Below, piece by piece: positions 1-9,901 of a DNA stretch of 59,739 bases. Made by a program: the position numbers and the translations under genes. The notes beneath the pieces are model-generated. The model had not been told where the DNA came from. It made no database searches and saw nothing but the letters and a program-made list of their open reading frames with translations. The first letter of the stretch is position 1. Each line of letters begins with the position of its first letter. The DNA is from Flavobacteriales bacterium (GTDB taxonomy: Bacteria > Bacteroidota > Bacteroidia > NS11-12g > UBA955): the NCBI GenBank assembly GCA_947487175.1, contig CANKVM010000004.1:1-59739 (forward strand), given 5' to 3'.

Positions 1-38
1 TTATTTTTGCTTCAAATTAACAACAAAATTATTATATA

Positions 39-1097
39 ATGGCTCAATCTAATGTTCAATCTTTATTAGGAGATCAGGCTGAATACCTGTTGAATCACAC
101 CTGTAACACAATTTCTAAAGAAACTATCCATTTACCTGGATCAGATTTCGTAGACAGAGTTTTTGCTCAAACCAACCGCAATACACAAGTTCTCAAAAGC
201 TTGCAAAACCTTTATGGTCATGGTCGATTGGCAAATACAGGGTATTTAAGTATTTTGCCGGTTGACCAAGGAATAGAACACAGTGCGGGTGCTTCTTTTG
301 CACCAAACCCTGCTTATTTTGATCCAGAGAATATTATTAAATTGGCAATTGAAGGTGGTTGTAACGCTGTTGCATCAACTTATGGCGTGTTGGCTATGAA
401 TTCTAGAAAATATGCACATAAAATTCCATTCATTGTTAAAATTAATCACAACGAATTTCTTTCTTACCCTAATAGATTTGACCAAATCATGTTTGGTTCA
501 ATTAAAGAAGCTTGGAACTTAGGCGCAACAGCAATAGGTGCAACCATCTATTTTGGAAGTCCAGAAAGTCCTCGTCAAATTGTTGAAGTTGCAAAAGCAT
601 TTGAAATGGCTCATGAATTAGGTATGTCTACAATTTTGTGGTGCTATACCCGTAATAACGGATTCAAAGTTGACGGAGTTGATTATCATACAAGTGCTGA
701 TTTAACCGGTCAAGCAAATCATTTGGGTGTAACAATCCAAGCCGATATTATCAAACAAAAATTACCTACTAACAATGGTGGTTATTTGGCTACAAAACAT
801 GGCAAAACCCACCCAAAAGTATATTCTGAATTAACTACTGATCACCCAATTGATTTAACCCGTTACCAAGTTGCAAATTGCTACATGGGTAGAGCTGGTT
901 TGATTAACAGTGGTGGTGAAAGTAAAGGACAAGGTGACATTGAAGAAGCAGTAACAACAGCAGTTGTAAACAAAAGAGCTGGTGGAACTGGGTTGATTTT
1001 GGGTCGTAAAGCTTTCCAAAAACCTTTGAACGAGGGAATTCACTTGTTGAATTCAGTTCAAGATATATATTTAGACAATAGCATTACTATTGCCTAA
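39..1097 (+). CDS. fbaB: class I fructose-bisphosphate aldolase (DhnA/FbaB type)
   Basis: 352 aa [23 protein letters not shown] and [13 protein letters not shown] segments typical of the DhnA-type aldolase family. Confidence 0.9.
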   Translation: MAQSNVQSLLGDQAEYLLNHTCNTISKETIHLPGSDFVDRVFAQTNRNTQVLKSLQNLYGHGRLANTGYLSILPVDQGIEHSAGASFAPNPAYFDPENIIKLAIEGGCNAVASTYGVLAMNSRKYAHKIPFIVKINHNEFLSYPNRFDQIMFGSIKEAWNLGATAIGATIYFGSPESPRQIVEVAKAFEMAHELGMSTILWCYTRNNGFKVDGVDYHTSADLTGQANHLGVTIQADIIKQKLPTNNGGYLATKHGKTHPKVYSELTTDHPIDLTRYQVANCYMGRAGLINSGGESKGQGDIEEAVTTAVVNKRAGGTGLILGRKAFQKPLNEGIHLLNSVQDIYLDNSITIA

Positions 1098-1127
1098 CCT
1101 ATAATTTAACTTTAAAACTAATTAACT

Positions 1128-2030
1128 TTGGCAAACACTGACTTTGAAGAAGAATTCGGATTAGAAAGTTCTGAATCAAAATGGTTTAAAAGAACCATCT
1201 CTGGTATTTTAACTAAAACCAAAGATAAAAAACCAACTCCTGATGGGCTTTGGGAAAAGTGTATTCGTTGTAAAGAAGTACACCCTACCAAAGATTGGAT
1301 GAATAACCTCTATGTTTGCCCATCTTGTAGTTATCACGATCGTATTGGGTCTAAAGAGTATTTTGAGATATTATTTGACGATCATCAATTTACTGAATTA
1401 GATGCCAATTTAACGAGTGGTGATCCTTTGAATTTTGTTGATTCAGCACCCTATGTCGATCGTATTGTTGTAGCGCAGAAAAAAACATCCTTGAAAGATG
1501 CTGTGAGAACTGCTTACGGCAGTATTAATGGACATGGATTGGTTGTGGCTTGTATGGATTTTAATTTCATTGGGGGATCAATGGGGTCTGTTGTAGGTGA
1601 AAAAATTGCCAGGGCAATTGATCACGCTATCAAAACAAAAACACCATTCCTTATGATTTCGAAATCAGGTGGCGCAAGAATGATGGAAGCCGCATTTTCT
1701 TTAATGCAAATGGCTAAAACCAGTGCAAAATTGGCAATGTTAAATAAAGCAGGCGTACCTTATATTTCATTAATGACGAATCCAACAACCGGTGGCGTTA
1801 CCGCTTCATTTGCAATGTTGGGAGATTTCAATATTGCAGAGCCAGAAGCACTTATTGGGTTTGCTGGTCCAAGGGTTATTAAAGAAACCATTGGTAGAGA
1901 TTTACCAAAAGGATTCCAAAGTAGCGAATTCTTGGTAGAACATGGATTTTTAGATTTTATAGTAAAACGCACAGAATTAAGAGAAAAATTGTCAACTTTG
2001 TTGTCAATTATTTGGTCAAAAAACAACTAA
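1128..2030 (+). CDS. accD: acetyl-CoA carboxylase carboxyltransferase subunit beta
   Basis: N-terminal CxxC zinc ribbon (CIRCKEVH...[11 protein letters not shown]) and [15 protein letters not shown] / SGGARMMEA carboxyltransferase motifs; TTG start. Confidence 0.93.
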   Translation: MANTDFEEEFGLESSESKWFKRTISGILTKTKDKKPTPDGLWEKCIRCKEVHPTKDWMNNLYVCPSCSYHDRIGSKEYFEILFDDHQFTELDANLTSGDPLNFVDSAPYVDRIVVAQKKTSLKDAVRTAYGSINGHGLVVACMDFNFIGGSMGSVVGEKIARAIDHAIKTKTPFLMISKSGGARMMEAAFSLMQMAKTSAKLAMLNKAGVPYISLMTNPTTGGVTASFAMLGDFNIAEPEALIGFAGPRVIKETIGRDLPKGFQSSEFLVEHGFLDFIVKRTELREKLSTLLSIIWSKNN

Positions 2031-2048
2031 CAAAAAGATAAATAGATT

Positions 2049-2429
2049 ATGAATTTTCCAGAAAATTTAAAATATACCAAAGACCACGAGTGGATTTTGG
2101 TTGAAGGAAACACGGCAACTGTAGGAATTACAGATTTTGCGCAAGGTGAATTGGGTGATATCGTTTTTATTGATATTACTACAGAAGGCGAAACGTTAGA
2201 TGCACATGCTATGTTTGGTAGTGTTGAAGCAGTTAAAACTGTTAGTGAATTATTTATGCCTGTTAGTGGCGAAATTTTAGAATTAAACGCTGGACTAGAA
2301 AATAGTCCTGAAGCGGTAAACTCTGATCCTTATGGTGACGGTTGGATGGTAAAAATCAATTTATCTAATCCTTCTGAAATCGATGGTTTGATGAGTGCTG
2401 ACGAATATAAAGCCTTAATTGGTGCATAA
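2049..2429 (+). CDS. gcvH: glycine cleavage system protein H
   Basis: KYTKDHEW...[16 protein letters not shown]...[20 protein letters not shown] lipoyl domain. Confidence 0.95.
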   Translation: MNFPENLKYTKDHEWILVEGNTATVGITDFAQGELGDIVFIDITTEGETLDAHAMFGSVEAVKTVSELFMPVSGEILELNAGLENSPEAVNSDPYGDGWMVKINLSNPSEIDGLMSADEYKALIGA

Positions 2430-2445
2430 TTCGCAGCAAAACTGA

Positions 2446-2841
2446 ATGTTCAAAAAACAAACTATAATCCCCGCAGTTCTGTGGGGATTTTTTATTTTAT
2501 ACCTCACCCTGAAACCCAAATCAGCTGATGATTCTCATTTTCCTGCTTGGTTAAGTGAGTTGCACCCCGACAAAATTGCGCATTTTGTTTTTTGGGGATT
2601 ATGGTACGTGATTTATCATACAACCTATCTGATATATATTCCCAGTAACAATGATTCAACGATTAAACGCAATAGGCAGCGCATATTTGTTGCTGTGGCC
2701 ATTATCGTTGGTGGAATGATTGAATTATTGCAATTGAAATTAAACTGGGGCAGAAGTGCCGAATGGCTAGATCTTATTGCCGATGGATCGGGTGTATTTT
2801 CGGCATTCCTATTTTTTAAACGGAGAGATAATTCAGTTTGA
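2446..2841 (+). CDS. VanZ family protein
   Basis: 131 aa, multiple TM segments, PDKIAHFVFWGLW and EWLDLIADGSG VanZ-like signature. Confidence 0.75.
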   Translation: MFKKQTIIPAVLWGFFILYLTLKPKSADDSHFPAWLSELHPDKIAHFVFWGLWYVIYHTTYLIYIPSNNDSTIKRNRQRIFVAVAIIVGGMIELLQLKLNWGRSAEWLDLIADGSGVFSAFLFFKRRDNSV

Positions 2842-2881
2842 TTATTTTTAGATTAGTTGATTCAACTTATAAAAACACCAT

Positions 2882-2912
2882 AAAAAAAACGCCTTTTAAA
2901 GGCGTTTTTTTT
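2882..2912. terminator. bidirectional intrinsic terminator
   Basis: aaaaaacgcctttt/aaaggcgtttttttt dyad between VanZ (+) and tRNA-Cys (-). Confidence 0.75.
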
Positions 2913-2921
2913 ATGGTAATG

Positions 2922-2992
2922 AGGTCGGAAGCGGATTCGAACCGCTGTGAAGGGTTTTGCAGACCCGTGCCTAGCCGCTCGGCCATCCGACC
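2922..2992 (-). tRNA. tRNA-Cys (GCA)
   Basis: Reverse complement folds with acceptor GGTCGGA/TCCGACC, anticodon loop ggtctGCAaaacc, T-arm GCGGTTCGAATCCGC and U73 discriminator. Confidence 0.93.
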
Positions 2993-3070
2993 TTTTAAGG
3001 GCTGCAAATATAAGTGTTTAAATTTGTTTTGGCAAACAAAATGCTCAAAAATAATTGCAAAATAGAACGG

Positions 3071-3748
3071 TTATTTTCTTACTATTTCACCATCAGCCAT
3101 TTCAATGATGCGGTCTGTTTTTGAGGCAAAATCAGGATCATGGGTTACAATTAATAACGATGTATTAAATTCTTTGGTAAGTTGTTTGAATATATCAAAA
3201 ACCAACTGGGCATTCTTTGAATCCAAATTCCCCGTTGGTTCGTCACCCATTATAATACTTGGATTGTTAATGAGAGCCCTTGCAATGGCAACACGCTGTT
3301 TTTGTCCCCCAGAAATCCGAGAAGCCATTTTCAATGACTGATCTTCGATATCCAATAACTTTAGTTTTTGAATTGCGTCAGATTCTATTTCTTCCCTCGA
3401 TTTTCTTCCCAATTTCAATGCAGGCATCATCACATTTTCAAGAACTGAAAATTCAGGTAATAAATAATGAAATTGAAATACAAATCCTATATGTTCATTT
3501 CGAATAACAGCCAATTCATTGGACGTTAATCCACTTAACAATTCGTTTTTTAAATAAATTTCACCGGTATAATCAGTGTCCATCGTACTTAAAATGTACA
3601 ACAATGTACTTTTACCACAACCTGATTTTCCCATAATTGAAACAAATTCACCCTGGTTCATTTCAAGTGAAATATTTTTAAGAACCTGAATATCCACTGG
3701 GTCGTGGAAATGCTTGTTTACATTGTTAACTTTTATCAGTGGATCCAT
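3071..3748 (-). CDS. ABC transporter ATP-binding protein (LolD/MacB-like)
   Basis: Walker A GKSGCGKST, signature ISGGQKQRVAIARAL, Walker B IIMGDEPTGNLD. Confidence 0.9.
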   Translation of the reverse strand: MDPLIKVNNVNKHFHDPVDIQVLKNISLEMNQGEFVSIMGKSGCGKSTLLYILSTMDTDYTGEIYLKNELLSGLTSNELAVIRNEHIGFVFQFHYLLPEFSVLENVMMPALKLGRKSREEIESDAIQKLKLLDIEDQSLKMASRISGGQKQRVAIARALINNPSIIMGDEPTGNLDSKNAQLVFDIFKQLTKEFNTSLLIVTHDPDFASKTDRIIEMADGEIVRK

Positions 3749-3749
3749 C

Positions 3750-5009
3750 TTATTGTCCTCTTAAAATTTCAACTGGATCTATTTTACTTGCTTTTTTAGC
3801 GGGTAAGAAACCTGCAAAAAAGGTGGTAATCAATGCAAAAATTGCTCCTATTACATAATACGAACCATCAAAATTCACCGGAAAGGTTTTTACTGTTGGA
3901 ATGGCCTGTGTTTCAAATGGTGAAATGCTAATTAAATACGAAACCCCTAATCCGAGCAACAAACCCAAACTTCCCCCTACAATACCAATTAAAAGTGCTT
4001 CATAAATAAAAATACGCATCACATCGCCTCCAGAAAAACCAGTGGCTTTTAAAATGGCAATGTCATTCATTTTTTCATAAATCATCATGTTTAAAATATT
4101 ATAAATGCCAAAACCTGCAACAATTAATAGGGTAATAGAAACTGCATAAGTAATTAAATTTCTAATACTTGTTCCCGTTTCGAATTGTGCATTTGCCGTT
4201 TTAATATCTACTGCATTAATTTTATTATTATGAACGATTTCGTCGGTCATTGGTTTGGCTTGCTCAATATCAAAAAGTTTCACACTGATATCAGTCACAT
4301 AATTACTAGTTTCTCCGGCTACTTTTTGAGCGGTTTTGATGTTGGTATAACTTTGCAGTTTATCGATATCTGCCAATCCACTTTGGAAAAATCCCACTAT
4401 CTTTAATCTAACAATTCCCCCAGACGGTGTAACCATTGGCACGTAATCGCCTTTATGCAATGATAATTTTTGAGCTATTCCGATACCTAAAATCACCCCA
4501 TTGTCGGTGCTCTTTAATTCTAAAGGACTGCCATTCACAATGTATTGTTGGAAGTTATACAATCTAGTTTCTTCAATTACATCAATGCCAATTAGATTTC
4601 CATTCAATAAAACGCTTCCCGATTGGTAAAACACCCTTGTTGAAACTTGCGGTGTAACTCCTTTTACTCTGTTGTCGGCTTTCAGCGCATTGATTATTCC
4701 TTTGTTATTTAAAATACTCGCTTGGCTTTTTTTAGGTTTAACAGAATGAATTACATTCATGCTATTTTTATACTGATCAGATAATTCTATGGGTTGCTCC
4801 TTGCTTGCTTGAACTTCATTGTAAATCCGAATATGGGGAGTTCTATTTAAAATTAATCCATCTAATAAACCATTTAAGCCTGTCATGAAACTCACCAATA
4901 TAATAAATGTTCCAATTCCAAATGTTACGCCCAAAGCGGCAATTGAAGACTGTTTCTTCCTTGCCCATAAATGGGTTTTGGCAATTTCAAACAAAAGAGA
5001 TTTGGCCAT
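3750..5009 (-). CDS. ABC transporter permease (FtsX/LolC/MacB superfamily)
   Basis: TM + MacB_PCD-like periplasmic domain + three C-terminal TMs; adjacent to ATPase. Confidence 0.88.
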   Translation of the reverse strand: MAKSLLFEIAKTHLWARKKQSSIAALGVTFGIGTFIILVSFMTGLNGLLDGLILNRTPHIRIYNEVQASKEQPIELSDQYKNSMNVIHSVKPKKSQASILNNKGIINALKADNRVKGVTPQVSTRVFYQSGSVLLNGNLIGIDVIEETRLYNFQQYIVNGSPLELKSTDNGVILGIGIAQKLSLHKGDYVPMVTPSGGIVRLKIVGFFQSGLADIDKLQSYTNIKTAQKVAGETSNYVTDISVKLFDIEQAKPMTDEIVHNNKINAVDIKTANAQFETGTSIRNLITYAVSITLLIVAGFGIYNILNMMIYEKMNDIAILKATGFSGGDVMRIFIYEALLIGIVGGSLGLLLGLGVSYLISISPFETQAIPTVKTFPVNFDGSYYVIGAIFALITTFFAGFLPAKKASKIDPVEILRGQ

Positions 5010-5010
5010 T

Positions 5011-6078
5011 TTAGGGTTTCATTAAAACGGTGTTCTTGTCTATTCCTTTGGTGATTTCAACAAAATTGAAATTTCGTAATCCTGTTTCAACTTTTAACTT
5101 GCCACTTTTGGTAATTACGTACTTTTCTTCAACCAAATAGGATAGGGGAATAACCAATGCGTTGCTTTTTGTATAGGTAATGATGTTTGCTTCGGCAGTT
5201 AACCCTGGATAAAGAGTTGGCATTTCTTGATTGAATTTGCCTTCAATTTTAAAGGATTGAGATTTGGCATCTAACGCAGGATATATCTTGGATACTACCG
5301 CATCAAATGTTTTTTTGTACGCCTCTAACTTTACAATGATTTTTTGTCCAACTTTGATTTTGGAAATATCTGACTCATCAATGTCCATTTCTAAAATAAA
5401 CTGTTTATCGTTTCCAATGATAGCAAATTCTTGTTGAGGAGATACCATTTCTCCAATCTTATAAGGCAATAAATAGATTTTACCTTCAATGTAACTGGTT
5501 ATGGTAAAATCGGCATTGTTTTTTCTCGAAATTTCTAAATTATTTTTAGCCTGCTCTTTGGTTCTTGATACTATGTTTTTCTGAGAATTAAGCCTCTCAA
5601 CAATTCCTGCATATGCATTTTTGCTTGTTTCATATTTCAATGTGAACGCATCTAATTGGCTTTTGGTGCCTATGTCGTTTTTAAATAATCTCAATTGTTT
5701 GAAATAAGTAATTGAATCAAAAATCAATTGTTTGTGTGCGTTTTTAGACTGAAAAACAAGTTCTTGCAATTGACTTTCATTGTCGTTTGTAATTTGCAAT
5801 GCCATTTCAGCATTTTTTACCGATAATTCAGGAGAGAAGTTTTCAAGTTGCGCAATAGGTTGTCCTGCTTTTACCAAATCTCCTTCAGAAACAAAGTAAT
5901 TTAACAATTTACCACCTATACTCACTTTTTGGCTGTATTGCTGATATGCTTTAATCTTAGCGCTTGCGTATACCGATTCTACAATTTCTTGATTTGAGGG
6001 ACTTAACGTTTCTCCTTTTTTTCCGCAACCTAAAGCCAATAATAAGGGGAAAAGGATTAAGTGTAATCTGTGTTTCAT
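5011..6078 (-). CDS. efflux periplasmic adaptor subunit (HlyD/MFP family lipoprotein)
   Basis: Lipobox LALGCGKKG, coiled coil and barrel-sandwich segments; upstream of permease. ATG at 6078 preferred over the ORF-track TTG at 6087. Confidence 0.85.
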   Translation of the reverse strand: MKHRLHLILFPLLLALGCGKKGETLSPSNQEIVESVYASAKIKAYQQYSQKVSIGGKLLNYFVSEGDLVKAGQPIAQLENFSPELSVKNAEMALQITNDNESQLQELVFQSKNAHKQLIFDSITYFKQLRLFKNDIGTKSQLDAFTLKYETSKNAYAGIVERLNSQKNIVSRTKEQAKNNLEISRKNNADFTITSYIEGKIYLLPYKIGEMVSPQQEFAIIGNDKQFILEMDIDESDISKIKVGQKIIVKLEAYKKTFDAVVSKIYPALDAKSQSFKIEGKFNQEMPTLYPGLTAEANIITYTKSNALVIPLSYLVEEKYVITKSGKLKVETGLRNFNFVEITKGIDKNTVLMKP

Positions 6079-6124
6079 GATTTGCAAATTAAGTTTGTTT
6101 TTAATGAATAGAATATGATATGTA

Positions 6125-7846
6125 TCACTTTCGCCAAACTAAGTCGCCATTAATATAGGTTTTAACGATTTTAGCTTTTTGAATCTGATTGGGAAGTGCA
6201 GTAATGATATCGGTGTCTATTTCAATAAAGTCTGCCAATTTACCTACTTCCAAACTACCTTTTCGGCGGTCTTCAAAATTTGCCCTAGCTGCCCAAAGGG
6301 TCATACCCAATAACGCTTGTTTTGTCGTAAGAGCTTGGTTTGGTAAAAATGCATTCACCAATTTTCCACCAATGTCTTTTCTTTGAGTAGCTGCAAAGAA
6401 TGTTGCCATTGTTGAGATGTTTTCAACTGGGAAATCTGTTCCCAATGCAATTGAACCAGCAGCATTTAATAGGTTTTTATAAGCATACGCTCCAGCAATT
6501 GGATTATAAAATTTGGGATTTTTCTTTAGGTTCATAGAATCTACACAAATTCTTTCCAAAGCCCAAGGTGCATCAGAAGTTGCGTGAGTAGGTTGCACAC
6601 TAGGAATGATGCTATATTCTTGTAAAGTTTTTATGTCCTTCGGAGATACAATTTGAGCGTGTTCAATTCTCCAGCGTGCATCAAAATCTTTAGGAATAAA
6701 TCTCTTGAAACTTTTAATAACCAAGCTATTGGCACTGTCGCCAATTGCATGCACACAAACCTGATAGTTGTTTGCAAGGAGTTGAGAGCACCATAAGTTA
6801 AATGTATTCATATCTAACAATTGCAAGCCATGATGCCCATTTCTATCGCAATAGTCGTTCTTCATCAATGCGCCTCGAGATCCCAAGGCTCCGTCTAGAT
6901 AGAACTTCATACTTCTCACGTTCAACATATTGCCATCGTAATATTCATGGTGTTTCGTTGCGTTCTGAATTGATTTTTCATTGAACATCATCATAGCATA
7001 AATGCGCATTTTCATGATGCCATTTTCTTGTAACCGGTTTATATATTCAATTTCTGACATATCTAAGCCGGCTTCATCTAAGGTTGTTAAACCATTTGAA
7101 TAACAAGTTTTTAATTCTTTGGCAACAGCTTGATTCAAAATTGTTTCATCCAATTGAGGGATTTTTTCTTTGATCCAATCCGCTGCATTGTCAATAAATA
7201 TTCCAGTTGCTTTTCCTTGATTGTCTTTGATAATTTCTCCGCCAACAATTGTGGTATCTAAATTTAATTTTAGAATTTCAAGTGCTTTTGAGTTTACCCA
7301 GATGGCATGACCGTCTACACGGCTCAAACAAATTGGTTTCTGTGGTACATGTTTATCTAAGATTGATTTTGAGGGAAATTCTTTCGTTGGCCATAGATTT
7401 TGGTCCCAACCCCTTCCAATTACCCAATTTCTTTTATTCTTTTTAGCAAACTTTTTTGCCATTTTGCCAACTGTTTCTGGGCTTGAAATATCATATAAGT
7501 TTAATTCTTTTGTTCCTCGGCAGTGAGCCAAAAAGTGGCAATGGGCGTCAATAAATCCGGGATATAAATATCCTTTGTGATTGATAACTGTTGCTTTCGG
7601 ATATGCAATTTTAGCATCTTCTAAATTTCCAGTAAAAATGATATTTCCTTGATTAATGGCAAGACACTCAATTGAATTAAATTGTGTATCAGCAACATAA
7701 ATCTTTTTTGCCGTATGGATTTCAATGGTTGACTGCGACAATAACGATTGGAATGCAAAAAACAGAAAATAAATGAACGAGTATTTTCGTTTATATATAG
7801 AATTAATTTTGCGAATGCAAAAGATTTGAGGAAATTTGTAAGGCAT
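6125..7846 (-). CDS. amidohydrolase family protein (YtcJ-like)
   Basis: GYLYPGFIDAHCHFLAH metal motif, VCVHAIGDSAN, ALGTDFPVE; C-terminal amidohydrolase composite domain. Confidence 0.88.
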   Translation of the reverse strand: MPYKFPQIFCIRKINSIYKRKYSFIYFLFFAFQSLLSQSTIEIHTAKKIYVADTQFNSIECLAINQGNIIFTGNLEDAKIAYPKATVINHKGYLYPGFIDAHCHFLAHCRGTKELNLYDISSPETVGKMAKKFAKKNKRNWVIGRGWDQNLWPTKEFPSKSILDKHVPQKPICLSRVDGHAIWVNSKALEILKLNLDTTIVGGEIIKDNQGKATGIFIDNAADWIKEKIPQLDETILNQAVAKELKTCYSNGLTTLDEAGLDMSEIEYINRLQENGIMKMRIYAMMMFNEKSIQNATKHHEYYDGNMLNVRSMKFYLDGALGSRGALMKNDYCDRNGHHGLQLLDMNTFNLWCSQLLANNYQVCVHAIGDSANSLVIKSFKRFIPKDFDARWRIEHAQIVSPKDIKTLQEYSIIPSVQPTHATSDAPWALERICVDSMNLKKNPKFYNPIAGAYAYKNLLNAAGSIALGTDFPVENISTMATFFAATQRKDIGGKLVNAFLPNQALTTKQALLGMTLWAARANFEDRRKGSLEVGKLADFIEIDTDIITALPNQIQKAKIVKTYINGDLVWRK

Positions 7847-7889
7847 AATATATTTACAAATTTCACATTTTATTTGAAATAACAGACAT

Positions 7890-8336
7890 ATGAAGAAAAT
7901 AATTTCAATTTTGGTAGTGATTGCAGTTGCTGGAGGTGCAATTGGATTTTATTTGTGGAATAAGCCATCTGAATATGTAAGCGATGGTAAACCTGATTTT
8001 ACAATATCTTTGACTGAGTTAACGAATGATGGTGAAAATTTAACGGATTCAATTTTTGGTACTAAATATGTAGGGAAAGCTATACAATTTGAGGCAGAAG
8101 TTGAAAGTGTAATTGATAATAAGGGTTCAAAAACTTTAACATTGAAAACGAATCAAGATGGTATGGTTGTAAATGCTGGATTTCATGAAAGTATTGCCGA
8201 CAAACTTTCAAAGATTGTAGCTGGTGACAAAGTGAAATTGCAATGTGATTGCAGTGGCGTTACCAAACCGGAATCTGAAGATGATTTGTTGTCTGAAATT
8301 GAAATCAATTTAACACGTTGTAATTTAATAAAATAA
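7890..8336 (+). CDS. OB-fold (tRNA_anti-like) membrane-anchored protein
   Basis: N-terminal TM/signal; IQFEAEVESVIDNKGSKTLTLKTN...VNAGF...GDKVKLQCDCSG pattern typical of the Bacteroidota tRNA_anti-like family. Confidence 0.65.
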   Translation: MKKIISILVVIAVAGGAIGFYLWNKPSEYVSDGKPDFTISLTELTNDGENLTDSIFGTKYVGKAIQFEAEVESVIDNKGSKTLTLKTNQDGMVVNAGFHESIADKLSKIVAGDKVKLQCDCSGVTKPESEDDLLSEIEINLTRCNLIK

Positions 8337-8341
8337 ATATC

Positions 8342-8896
8342 ATGAAAAAAAATATCCTATTCTCTCTTTCTGTAATGTTGTTTGGACTTTCCAATGCACA
8401 AGTTTACAGCACTTCAACAGGTACAGTTTCTTTTGTTAGCAAAACCAAATTTGAAGAGTTTTCGGCAGATAATAAACAAACCCAAGCTGCAATTTCTACT
8501 GATAAAGGAACTGTTCAATTTAAATTGCCAATCAATTCTTTTCAATTTGAAAAAGATTTAATGCAAACTCATTTCCAAGAGAATTATATGGAATCAGCAA
8601 CTTTCCCTACCAGTATTTTTAAAGGGAAAATCAAGAATTTGGCTGATGTTAAATTCACAGTTGATGGAACATATGAAGTAGAGGTTCCTGGTACTTTAGA
8701 AATGCATGGTGTAACCAAAGAAATTGAGGTTAAAGGTAACGTAGTTGTGAAAGGAAAGACAATTACTTTGTTGTCTGATTTTTCTATTGAATGCTCTGAT
8801 TATGGTATCAAAATACCAAAAAATAGTGTTAGTCAGGTTTCTAATACCATCAATATCAAAGTTGATTGCGCTCTTGCACCCAAAAAGAAAAAATAA
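8342..8896 (+). CDS. YceI family protein
   Basis: Signal peptide; FKLPINSFQFEKDLMQTHFQENYMESATFPTSIFKG and GTLEMHGVTKEIEVKG YceI signatures. Confidence 0.88.
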   Translation: MKKNILFSLSVMLFGLSNAQVYSTSTGTVSFVSKTKFEEFSADNKQTQAAISTDKGTVQFKLPINSFQFEKDLMQTHFQENYMESATFPTSIFKGKIKNLADVKFTVDGTYEVEVPGTLEMHGVTKEIEVKGNVVVKGKTITLLSDFSIECSDYGIKIPKNSVSQVSNTINIKVDCALAPKKKK

Positions 8897-8898
8897 TT

Positions 8899-9555
8899 AT
8901 GCGCAAGATTAAAATCATATTTTTTTCTTCCCTTTTGTGTGCTTCTTTTCTTTTTGTTGGTGAGTCTTGCAAGCATGAAAATCTGCCTGTTTTAAATGCC
9001 GATAGTATCTGTTTTGAAAGGGATATTCTTCCCATCTTTGTGTCAAATTGTGCTATGTCTGGTTGCCATGATGCAATAACTAGCGCAGAAGGATATAATA
9101 TATCTAATTATTCATCAATTATGAAAGAAGGAATCAAGCCAGGTGATCCTGCAGATTCAGAAATATGGGAGGTGATTGATGATGGTTCTATGCCTCCCAA
9201 TGGTAAATTAACGTCTTTACAAAGATCTTATATCAAAACTTGGATTGCTGCGGGTGCTAAAAATGGAATCAACTGTTTTGTTAGCTGTGATTCAAATGTA
9301 ATTACATACAGTGCTGGAGTTTCGAAAATAATGTCTCAATGTACAGGTTGCCATTCTGGTACAAATCCTTCAGGAAAAATTGATTTATCTAACGCCGCAA
9401 GTGTTAAATCTGTAGCACTTTCGGGTAAGTTATTGGGCTCAGTTAAGCAATCTTCGGGATTTGTTTCAATGCCCCCTTATGGCAGTCCAAAATTAACTGA
9501 TTGTCAGATTACGCAAATCCAAAAATGGATAAATAATGGCTGTAAAAACGATTAA
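8899..9555 (+). CDS. c-type cytochrome domain lipoprotein, two predicted heme sites (CX4CH and CXXCH)
   Basis: ATG at 8899; lipobox VGESC; CAMSGCH and CTGCH; MPP segments downstream of each. Confidence 0.75.
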   Translation: MRKIKIIFFSSLLCASFLFVGESCKHENLPVLNADSICFERDILPIFVSNCAMSGCHDAITSAEGYNISNYSSIMKEGIKPGDPADSEIWEVIDDGSMPPNGKLTSLQRSYIKTWIAAGAKNGINCFVSCDSNVITYSAGVSKIMSQCTGCHSGTNPSGKIDLSNAASVKSVALSGKLLGSVKQSSGFVSMPPYGSPKLTDCQITQIQKWINNGCKND

Positions 9556-9901
9556 ATTTAGCTTCTTCATATTGTTAATAGCCGCATCTATAGAAAGTTG
9601 CTATTACGATAAAAAAGAGGATCTATACGTCTCAACCTGTAATACCGCGGGAATGACGTATACAAAGGATATTGTAAGTTTGGTAAACAGTTCTTGCGCC
9701 GGTTGCCATAGCGGGAATTCTCCATCTGCGGGAATTGCTTTAAGCACTTATGCCGAAGTGAAAGACTGTGTTGTAAACGGTAAATTTATTGGCTCTGTGA
9801 AGCAAGATGGTACCGCCTCGGCAATGCCAAAAGGCGGAAAATGGAGCTCTTGTAATGTATCAAAATTAGAAGCTTGGAAAGCAGCAGGCTGTCCTTTATA
9901 A
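9536..9901 (+). CDS. c-type cytochrome domain lipoprotein, one predicted heme site
   Basis: Lipobox SIESC; CAGCHSG; AMPKGG distal segment; similar to C-terminal half of the upstream protein. Confidence 0.72.
   Translation: MAVKTIKFSFFILLIAASIESCYYDKKEDLYVSTCNTAGMTYTKDIVSLVNSSCAGCHSGNSPSAGIALSTYAEVKDCVVNGKFIGSVKQDGTASAMPKGGKWSSCNVSKLEAWKAAGCPL

Noticed and set aside
2838-3065. 75 aa ORF on + strand
   Set aside because: Covers the terminator and the tRNA-Cys gene on the other strand; no protein-like features.
3071-6078. Novel defence system from ABC + adaptor genes
   Set aside because: Layout and motifs fit an ordinary MacAB/LolCDE-type export operon.
8866-8898. Upstream extension of the cytochrome ORF
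   Set aside because: Overlaps the YceI C-terminus and lacks a signal peptide; ATG at 8899 gives a proper lipoprotein signal.
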